In this document: in pieces, positions 57,237 through 64,000 of the stretch
Layout of the letters: each line of letters starts with the position of its first letter
Position numbering within the stretch: the first letter of the stretch is position 1
Assembly: GCA_025201345.1 (NCBI GenBank)
Contig: JAIXMG010000027.1
Span: 399,501 to 463,500, forward strand
Source of the DNA: Thamnidium elegans
Lineage: Eukaryota; Mucoromycota; Mucoromycetes; Mucorales; Mucoraceae
DNA: 64,000 nucleotides
Direction: 5' to 3'
Translations under genes and position numbers: made by a program
Notes under the pieces: generated by a model
The model's database searches: none
The model's input: only the letters and a program-made list of their open reading frames with translations
What the model was told of the DNA's origin: nothing

Positions 57237-57857
57237 ATTCTGAGGTTACTGGTGTTCTCAATTTAAATAAAAATCCTCAAGAAATTAAATTGGTTGAAGT
57301 TGTAACGAATGCAGCTAATTCAGTCATTCCGAATGAAGTTTTTGCTAATGGTGTGAAAAGAAGAGCTGTTGTCTCTCCTTCTATTGAAGCTGTTTCTGGT
57401 AGTGCTGTTCCTGTCATCGTTAAAAGGAAGGTGGAAGTGAAGAAGAAACCACGTCAAAACGCTAGACGATTTCCGGTAAAGTTAAAAAGGTCAAAAATTT
57501 GGTCCCGTTTATTAAGCACTGAATCTGGTCTTTCAGTTGCTGAGTGGTTGTCTCTTGATAAAGAAGCTGCTTCTGAAGTTATTGATGGTATTCGTTTCTT
57601 AAAAGAATCAAGGATCAAGAAGGCGAGTGCTAATCTAACTGCTGGTAAAACTACTGGTGTCGGTGTTCCTGTTATTCCTGGTGCTGTTTTTAATCCTGGT
57701 TTTGGTGCTTCTAGTAGTAATGGTATTGATCCGAACGTGAACGCTGGAGATATGATGGTGAATAAGGTGATGGTTGATAGCGAAGAATCTTCTGTTGAAT
57801 CAGACAGTGAGGTTGATTCAGACTCTGAAAATGTTAGAGAATTATCATCGTTTTCTG
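57215..57857 (+). CDS. Pol N-terminal region (first part, before the insertion)
   Basis: This frame, -1 to gag, is open from the slippery site. It encodes about 214 residues up to the insertion: a basic stretch (KRKVEVKKKPRQNARRFPVKLKRSK), a Gly/Ala/Val-rich linker and an acidic segment (SEESSVESDSEVDSDSE). No domain is recognised; it is the usual poorly conserved spacer before protease. The TAA at 57878-57880 belongs to the inserted transposon. Removing the insert and one CTG joins this frame to 60365 onward. Confidence 0.75.
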
Positions 57858-58107
57858 GAAGGATATCTATGATCCCTTAATCAATTATTTTCAATAAATA
57901 TATCTTTTTATATTATCGGATATACTACATTTTTAAAATTAACATATCGTCTTTATATTCTATAGATATAAATAAATCAGAATTATATATATAAAATAAA
58001 TTATTTTATCACAAGAGCAAACCTTTTAGTTTTGGATAAAGATCAACATTTTATTTATGATGTATTTTAAATAATGTTTTAATTTATAATATAAAAGGAT
58101 ATCCGTC
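57858..58107. repeat. Left 250-bp terminal direct repeat
   Basis: Identical to 60112-60361 by eye, at a constant offset of 2,254 bp with no indel. It starts GAAGGATATC and ends GATATCCGTC, so each repeat alone has the element's own inverted ends, like a MITE. Confidence 0.88.
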
Positions 58108-58611
58108 TTACTCCAGAGAAAGAAACGAAAAAAAAGAGAAAGCTACCCGAGATAGTCTTTACTCTCTCAAAAAATTATGGAAACAATAGGTCTTTGGAAT
58201 TCTTTTAATTGGTATTTGTACAAACCCTTTATTATTATTCATTTTTTGTCTTTTTTACATACTGTTTTTCTTATTAGCATATAGTTAAATCAATATAGTT
58301 GTATCTTAGGTGATACCTTCCCCCTCTGGCCAGATGGTTTTTTTGTTTTTTTATTTATTTTATTTAGAATACTAATAGAGTAGATCTATTTAATATAATG
58401 AAAAGTTTACAAAAGGATTTCATAAATTAAATAAAACAGATTGTGTGCACTCAATCATCAATTGGTTCATATTGATTTTTATTTTAATAATTTATTTCTT
58501 TTAAAAACAAGAATATTTAAAAAATACTTTTGTTTTCCATTTATCTTTTTTTATAAATTGTAAATTCAATTATTTTCAGAAAACTATGTAATAAACTATA
58601 AATTTAATAAT

Positions 58612-60051
58612 TTATTTCTTCCAATAATCAATAATAATTTTACTTTCATTAAAACGAGAATAATGTAACCATTGATTTTCTGAATCTGGATAGTTTTTCC
58701 ATTTAACTAAATAAATACTATCTTCTACAACTAATCCTTTGTGATCAAGTATATCTTCTACTTCAAAATTATCAAGATTATTATTATCCATATTTTCTTC
58801 CATGTCCATATTATCTATTAAACTATTGATTTTTGGACTTTGAGTAATATTTTGTAATTGTAGACCAATAAACTGTTGTTGTAATAATGTCATTTTTTCT
58901 AAATTATTTATTCTTTCTGTTATTTTAGGCTGCATTATTTTTATAGAATCTAAATTATTTAAAATAATATCATTGTATTCATAATCAAATTGATCATTTA
59001 GCCAATATGCATGAAAATCAAATACATCAAGTTTGTTTAATTCTACAAATTTTTTTACATTTAACAAAACAGATGCAATTTTCATTTGAATATTAAAATT
59101 TTTTATATCTGTGGTAATAAAAGACTTCGTATTATTCAACCTTTCAAATGTATGCCCTATATCAGCGAAACATTTCTCCATTTTAGAACGAAATCCACCA
59201 AACTGATCATTATAGTTTAATTCAATTTCATTTAAATTAATACCGATCTCTTTCCTAATTGGAAATACAAAGTTGTGGTTGTTTAGATTAGAATTATTTA
59301 TTATATTATTAACAAACAATGTGTAGCCACCATCTAATGCAATACAATCCATTTCATTAATCTTGTTATATATATTCATATCTGTTAACATTGTTCCATC
59401 ATTTCCAATGCTACAAGGTTGACTTTTGGAAACAAATAGTATAAATCCATTATTATCTAGGGATACTTGTGTTCTAAATCCATTTCTTTTTAATTTGTAA
59501 CTATAAAATTGAGATTTATCTTTCGATCCATAAACAATTCCTTTTGTATCATGCCCGTCAATATGTAAAGTCACTTGATTAAATAAAGTAGGGTTGTTCA
59601 AGTGTCCATTCATAATTCTAATATTTATATTTGAAAACATATTTGATAATGAATAATCAATAACTTTATTTAATTTAGAAATTCTATCATCATTATAGAA
59701 TCTTCGATAAATATCATGAAATGTGCTTTTACTAATATATTTATCCATATCTTCAAAAGGAATACTTTTAACTATAAAATAGAGCACTAATAATCCTTTT
59801 TCTATATTATTATAAGGTCCTGGATAATCTTGATCTCCAAATAAAATTGTAAGAAAAAAATATGTAGGTATTATACCTAATCTATTCATTATTTCTGTTT
59901 TTATTTCTATATAATTATTAACACTTGACTTTTTTCTTGTATGATTTACTTTTTTATTTATCTTAGGCCATCCATAGTTTAAAAATTTCCAATATTCTTT
60001 TGTAATATTATTGTATTCTTTATTAACATTCTCTTTAATATCATAGTTCAT
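58612..60051 (-). CDS. DDE transposase with C-terminal chromodomain
   Basis: 479 residues, intronless, very AT-rich codons. The DDE core reads TLHIDGHDTKG (first Asp, about residue 168), CIALDGGYTLFV (second Asp, about 240; DxGY pattern as in Harbinger/DDE_4 enzymes) and GGFRSKMEKCFADIGHTFERL (Glu of the R..ME..F helix, about 290). After a coiled-coil-like stretch (about 375-400), the last 50 residues form a chromodomain: EVEDILDHKGLVVEDSIYLVKWKNYPDSENQWLHYSRF...IIDYWKK, with aromatic-cage positions (Tyr, Trp, Trp) present. Chromodomains bind methylated histone tails, so it could steer insertion. The ORF is intact. It lies antisense to the retrotransposon. Confidence 0.85.
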   Translation of the reverse strand: MNYDIKENVNKEYNNITKEYWKFLNYGWPKINKKVNHTRKKSSVNNYIEIKTEIMNRLGIIPTYFFLTILFGDQDYPGPYNNIEKGLLVLYFIVKSIPFEDMDKYISKSTFHDIYRRFYNDDRISKLNKVIDYSLSNMFSNINIRIMNGHLNNPTLFNQVTLHIDGHDTKGIVYGSKDKSQFYSYKLKRNGFRTQVSLDNNGFILFVSKSQPCSIGNDGTMLTDMNIYNKINEMDCIALDGGYTLFVNNIINNSNLNNHNFVFPIRKEIGINLNEIELNYNDQFGGFRSKMEKCFADIGHTFERLNNTKSFITTDIKNFNIQMKIASVLLNVKKFVELNKLDVFDFHAYWLNDQFDYEYNDIILNNLDSIKIMQPKITERINNLEKMTLLQQQFIGLQLQNITQSPKINSLIDNMDMEENMDNNNLDNFEVEDILDHKGLVVEDSIYLVKWKNYPDSENQWLHYSRFNESKIIIDYWKK

Positions 60052-60111
60052 TTATTATTGTATTTTAAAATTCAATTTATTTATAAAAATAGTTACCAAC
60101 TCTCACTAGAA

Positions 60112-60361
60112 GAAGGATATCTATGATCCCTTAATCAATTATTTTCAATAAATATATCTTTTTATATTATCGGATATACTACATTTTTAAAATTAACATA
60201 TCGTCTTTATATTCTATAGATATAAATAAATCAGAATTATATATATAAAATAAATTATTTTATCACAAGAGCAAACCTTTTAGTTTTGGATAAAGATCAA
60301 CATTTTATTTATGATGTATTTTAAATAATGTTTTAATTTATAATATAAAAGGATATCCGTC
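60112..60361. repeat. Right 250-bp terminal direct repeat
   Basis: Second copy of 57858-58107, same orientation, identical by eye. The transposase start codon lies 60 bp inside it, so this repeat may supply the promoter. Confidence 0.88.
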
Positions 60362-60364
60362 CTG

Positions 60365-62442
60365 GTGAATCTATAGGCGTGGTTGAAGAGGAAAATGAAT
60401 CTGATCTTGAGTTTAGTGATGTTGAATCAGTTTACCGATACCCGTATGACCTACAAAAAATGAAATCTGGCTCTCCTCTCCGTGGTGCTATTAGTATTAA
60501 TGGCAAAACTATTGAAGCTGTTTTCGATACTGGAGCGTCTGTCTCTATTTTAGGTTCCAAGATTTGTTCTGATTTAGGTCTGGTTCCGAATGGTGATCGT
60601 TTGCATCTTGTTGGGTTTAACCAAGATAAGGATAAACCTACTGCTTCAAGTGTTGTAATGGACGTACCTATTAATATCGGCGGTAAAATACGACCTGAAC
60701 ATATGGCTGTGCAAACGAATGGTGGTAGTGATATTTGTCTTCTTGGTATTCCTTGGTTTCAAGCGTATGGTATCTCTTTGGATCTCCAAAGGTCACAAAT
60801 TAAGGTCCCTACTTGTGATGGTATGATCAAGATCCAAGGACGTACTTCCCAAATTAGAAGGTCTCAAACTGAACAAGAAGTTTATTTGGTTTCGGCAAGC
60901 CAGAAGTTTTGTTCAAGTCTAGAAGATGATCTGATTCCTGTTGGTGAAGAAGGTGATCTTGGTTTTGACAAGTCTGAGAAATTAGAATTTAATGCTGAAA
61001 ACATTTCTGAAGGTGTTACCGATGAATTAAAGTCTGTAGTGGAAAAATATAAAAATTGTTTTTCTGAAGTCTCTGGTCTCACTTGTATCCGTGGTTACTC
61101 AGCTAAGATTAGGCTGAAGGAAGGTGCTGTTCCGGTTCGTCGTCGTCCTTTTCGTTTGGGCTGGTCTGATCAAGAACTGGTAGATGCTCATGTACAAGAA
61201 ATGCTTGATCTGGATATAATTGAACCTTCAAATGGTGAGTGGTCTAGTTGTCTTTTCTTGGTGAACAAAAAAGAGACTTCTGTAAAACGCCCAGTAGTTG
61301 ATTTTAGATCCGTGAACAAAATGATCATTCAGGAAAACTTTCCTACCGCTACCGTATCCGAATTAATTGAAACTGTTGGTAGTGCTAAGGTTTTCTCTAC
61401 CTTTGATTGTACTTCTGGGTATCATCAACTGGAATTAGACAAGGATGGTGCCGAAGTAACTGGTTTTATCACGAGTAGAGGTGCGTTTAGGTATAAACGT
61501 CTAGCTCAAGGTCTTACTATTGGTTGTGCTCAGTTCCAAAGAGTTATGTCTTCAATTTTTCAAGAATTTATTGGGAAATTTGTTTCAGTATTTTTGGATG
61601 ATATATTGGTTTTCTCTCAGAACATGAAAGAACATAAAGAACATCTAGAATTAATATTTGAAGCCTGCGTCAAGTCCAATTTAAAGCTCAAGAGAAAAAA
61701 ATGTTTCTTTGGTCAAGAAAATGTAGAATACTTAGGTCATGTCTTAGGTGCTCAAGGAAATCGCCCTGGGGATCGTAATGTGGTCAAAATACAAAACTTC
61801 CCAGAACCCCAAAATGCTACTGATGTAAGGTCTTTCCTCGGTTTAAGTGGGTACTATAGAAAATACGTGCATCGCTATGGAGAAGTGGCTGAACCTTTGA
61901 ATCGTCTAACAAGGAAAAATTGTAATTTCGTTTGGACACAAGAACAGCAAGACTCCTTTGATTATCTTAAAAATGCGCTTGCTACTGCTCCCATCTTGGC
62001 TTCTCCTTTACGATCTGCTGTACAATGTATCACTTGTGATGCTTCTAACAAAGGTATTTCTTTTATTGCGTCTCAATTTGATTCTTGGGAAGGTATGGAA
62101 AATGAACAAGTGTTGTCCTATGGTTCGCGTGGTCTACACGGTGGTGAAAGAAATTTTTCGATTCATCATTTGGAAGCGCTCAGTTTGGTATGTGGTGTTA
62201 AATACTTCAAACACTGGTTAAAAGGAAGAAAATTTCTGTTGGTTACCGACCATAGCTCGTTGGTGTATATATTTGCGAACCCTAAGGGTACTCCGAAACT
62301 ATCACGTTGGTCAGCTTGCCTAATGGAGTACGATTTTGAGGTCCGTTTTCGTCCTGGAAAAACTAATCCTGCTGATCCCTTGTCGCGGAAGTTGATTGAT
62401 CTTGAAGTTGGAAATTTAGATGACATTAGGAAGATTGTTTAA
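60365..62442 (+). CDS. Pol: protease, reverse transcriptase and RNase H of the Ty3/gypsy element
   Basis: Open from the transposon junction to the TAA at 62440. An aspartic protease has FDTGASVSIL (catalytic DTG/A, at about 60525). Reverse transcriptase spans about 61,090-61,640: PVRRRPFRLGWSDQ..., VDFRSVNKMI, FSTFDCTSGYHQLEL (first Asp), and FVSVFLDDILVFS, an F-L-D-D variant of the Y-x-D-D box. The connection region has FLGLSGYYRKYVHRYGEVAEPLNRL. RNase H begins at TCDASNKG (about 62026) and has HHLEALSLVCGVKYFKHWL and VTDHSSLVYI. The end, NPADPLSRK, is the usual RNase H/integrase linker, but the frame then stops instead of continuing into integrase. The upstream start of the protein is in the -1 frame region at 57215-57857. 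Confidence 0.9.
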
Positions 62443-62705
62443 ATTTTTTTTTTTTGTTGTTATAAAAATTTTTTTTTTTTGTGTCATAAATTTTTGGATC
62501 GTTTATAGAGATCTGAAGAAATCCTTCTAGTATAAAAATAACTCGTGCATTTTTTTTTTTAATAAAATAATCTTATTTACGTCTTTAAAATATTTGTACC
62601 CTTCATTTTATTTTCTTCTTGACGCTTATATTTATTTTATTTACTTTATTTAATTTTCCCTTTATTTAAAATTTTGACGTTTATATAATTGTATTTATTC
62701 ACAAG
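62443..62705 (+). other. AT-rich spacer between RNase H and integrase ORFs
   Basis: 263 bp with long T runs (62443-62455, 62469-62480 and 62551-62560). It has GTTTAA at 62437 and CACAAG just before the integrase ATG, so in principle a 269-bp intron (62437-62705, phase 0) could join the two ORFs. The donor is poor and the idea is speculative. Confidence 0.4.
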
Positions 62706-64000
62706 ATGGCAGTAATCTCTTTCCCTTGGTATCTTACTTTATTTAATTTCTTATCAAATGGTTCTTTACCTCTGGACGTTACGAAGGATTTCGCAAGAAG
62801 AATACGTTACCGCGCTAAATTAATAGTGTTATCCGAAGATGGTCGTGTTTTGGAGAAGAAGACTGGTCGGGAGTTGTTACATGAAGGTAACGCTCTGTCC
62901 AAGATTCAAGAAATTCATGAAGAAGGCCATATGGGTATCAATAATACACTTAACAAGGTATCTCAGTACTTCTTGGTCCATGGTGGTCGTGATTTGGTAG
63001 AAGCTGTTGTGAAATCTTGTGATACTTGTCAATTCCGTGCTCGTGCTAAGCACATAAGAAATAACCCAGGTGTTGTTTTCAAAACTCCCCGAGATCCTTT
63101 CGTGTTGCTTGGTGTTGATGCTATTGGTCCCCTCACTGAAAGCGTAAAAGGAAATCGTTATATCCTTACCGGTATCGATTACTTAACTAGATGGCCAGTT
63201 GCCGTTGCAGTACCAAATATTGATGAAATAACTACTGGTGAATTCTTATTTAGCATTGTTAAGGATTGGGGTGTACCTCAGTACATATTATCGGATCGTG
63301 GTGCAAACTTTATATCTACTTACGTTCATGAATTTTTGAAACAGCTTGGTTGTAAGAATATAATGACTACCAGTTATAGACCTCAAACGAATGGTATGAT
63401 AGAAAGACTAAATCAGACTTTGGTAGCTGTTCTAACAAAGGTTGCTCGTGACGATGAGTGTTTGGATCGTTGGGACGATTATGTTGACACTGCTCTTATG
63501 GTTATTCGCTCTACTAAGAATGCTAGTACTGGTTATACTCCTAGTTATCTTATGTTTGGTTATGAAATTAAGACTCCTGCTGTTTGGGTAGCTCCCCGTA
63601 TTGACTTTGTAATTGGTGAAGAAGAAGAAGAGGTGCGTGATCGAGTCAAGTTGGTGGAAAAGAAGATTGCAGAAATTCGTGAAATTGCTAGGCTTAAATC
63701 TGATGAAAGAAAGGTCATTGCGAAAAGGCGTTACGATAGTCGGGTGGTGTTCAAAAGAACTTTTGAAATTGGTGAAGTAGTTCTGTTGAAGGATGTGGTA
63801 GCTAAAACGAAGTTCTCTGATAAATGGTTGGGTCCTTTCACCGTCTTGAAGGTAAATAAAAATGGTACTTACCATTTAACGGGTAAAAACAGTTTAAGGT
63901 TGAAACATGCGGTAAATGGTGACATGTTGAAATTGTATAGCAAGGAAGTTGAACATATGATTCCGGAAGTTGGCGTGTCAGAAGCAAATGAAGATTTTCA
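62706..64000 (+). CDS. Integrase of the Ty3/gypsy element (runs off window end)
   Basis: From the ATG at 62706 the frame is open to the window end (431 codons). An HHCC zinc-binding domain (IHEEGHMG...SCDTCQF) is followed by the DDE core: LLGVDAIGPL (Asp), YILSDRGANFIS (Asp) and RPQTNGMIERLNQT (Glu). A GPY/F-type motif (DKWLGPFTVLKV) lies near 63,820. Expression of a separate integrase ORF needs splicing, reinitiation or a spacer-loss copy; most Ty3/gypsy elements have RT-RH-IN in one frame. Start chosen as the first ATG after the last stop. Confidence 0.85.
   Translation, partial: MAVISFPWYLTLFNFLSNGSLPLDVTKDFARRIRYRAKLIVLSEDGRVLEKKTGRELLHEGNALSKIQEIHEEGHMGINNTLNKVSQYFLVHGGRDLVEAVVKSCDTCQFRARAKHIRNNPGVVFKTPRDPFVLLGVDAIGPLTESVKGNRYILTGIDYLTRWPVAVAVPNIDEITTGEFLFSIVKDWGVPQYILSDRGANFISTYVHEFLKQLGCKNIMTTSYRPQTNGMIERLNQTLVAVLTKVARDDECLDRWDDYVDTALMVIRSTKNASTGYTPSYLMFGYEIKTPAVWVAPRIDFVIGEEEEEVRDRVKLVEKKIAEIREIARLKSDERKVIAKRRYDSRVVFKRTFEIGEVVLLKDVVAKTKFSDKWLGPFTVLKVNKNGTYHLTGKNSLRLKHAVNGDMLKLYSKEVEHMIPEVGVSEANEDF

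Larger units (their letters stand above)
57858..60361. mobile_element. Composite DDE transposon with chromodomain and 250-bp direct terminal repeats
   Basis: 2,504 bp. Ends are GAAGGATATC and, inversely, GACGGATATC (9 of 10 match). CTG occurs on each side (57855-57857 and 60362-60364). Two identical 250-bp direct repeats form the borders. Between them a minus-strand transposase is encoded. Subtracting 2,507 bp (insert plus one CTG) restores the pol frame, which fixes the borders. A 3-bp duplication and the DDE type suggest PIF/Harbinger-like affinity, but long direct terminal repeats are not typical of it. Confidence 0.82.
56256..64000 (+). mobile_element. Ty3/gypsy-type LTR retrot­ransposon (partial, interrupted)
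   Basis: The order is gag, protease, reverse transcriptase, RNase H, integrase, which is the Ty3/gypsy order. The element runs off the window at 64000 and its LTRs are not identified. A 2,504-bp DNA transposon (57858-60361) interrupts pol. Codon use is host-like, clearly less AT-rich than the inserted transposon. The ORFs are otherwise open, so the retroelement is young. Confidence 0.85.

Noticed and set aside
57290..57880. Open frame read as an independent protein ending at TAA 57878
   Set aside because: Its last codons and stop belong to the inserted transposon; the frame is the pol N-terminal region reached by the -1 slip.
58612..60051. Chromodomain as evidence that the ORF is a gypsy integrase
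   Set aside because: The core has HID..D, LDGGY and R..ME..F motifs of DDE transposases, no HHCC zinc domain, and the ORF lies inside a unit with its own inverted ends and CTG duplication.
57858..60361. Direct 250-bp repeats as LTRs of a retrotransposon
   Set aside because: Ends are not TG...CA, no RT or primer site lies inside, and the 3-bp duplication plus inverted ends fit a DNA transposon.
1..64000. CRISPR arrays, prokaryotic operons, riboswitches
   Set aside because: No regularly spaced repeats; genes are intron-rich and eukaryotic.

Overview
This window looks like nuclear DNA of an early-diverging fungus, most likely a Mucoromycota (Mucorales-type) species. The basis is the gene set, very AT-rich intergenic DNA full of A/T homopolymers, and intron-dense genes with short (about 50-80 bp) GT-AG introns. 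The taxon is inferred, not demonstrated.

The first part (1-36,620) is mostly ordinary genes. In order they are: the 3' end of an oxysterol-binding-protein family gene; a five-exon cAMP-dependent protein kinase catalytic subunit; an eleven-exon ALG8 glucosyltransferase; an MFS sugar transporter; a nicotinamide riboside kinase; a PPR protein (minus strand); three decayed short-chain dehydrogenase copies in tandem (10.35-13.22 kb); a Vts1/Smaug-type SAM-domain RNA-binding protein (minus strand); a PH-domain protein; a homeodomain factor behind a 2.1-kb gene-free leader; a Swt1-type PIN-domain nuclease; an Akr1-type ankyrin-DHHC palmitoyltransferase (minus strand); a gene-poor 6.5 kb holding one coding-like remnant and one small MITE; a 14-exon Sey1 ER-fusion GTPase whose start codon is apparently split by an intron; and a Qa-SNARE of the Pep12/syntaxin-7 type (minus strand). 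I joined exons by hand. Every spliced gene gives an open frame of integral length, and Sey1, for example, comes to 770 codons, close to the yeast protein.

From about 36.7 kb onward the window is a transposon graveyard with nested insertions. It holds fragments of a tyrosine recombinase and a piggyBac-like transposase, and a 2.8-kb inverted-repeat element with a low-complexity acidic/Cys-rich ORF. A Tc1-type transposase gene is split by a 401-bp solo LTR, which is itself split by a 1.6-kb CACTA-like element. A 3.14-kb TA-flanked element with about 240-bp inverted repeats carries a two-exon AT-hook gene. A cluster of solo LTRs makes 4-bp target duplications, and a histidine tRNA gene follows.

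The last 8 kb hold a Ty3/gypsy-type retrotransposon. Its gag ORF ends in a canonical -1 slippery heptamer leading into pol. Pol is interrupted by a 2,504-bp DNA transposon encoding a DDE transposase with a C-terminal chromodomain. That transposon is bounded by two identical 250-bp direct repeats, short inverted ends and a 3-bp CTG duplication. Subtracting the insert plus one CTG restores the pol reading frame. The integrase is a separate ORF running off the window end. This composite arrangement is the most unusual structure here.
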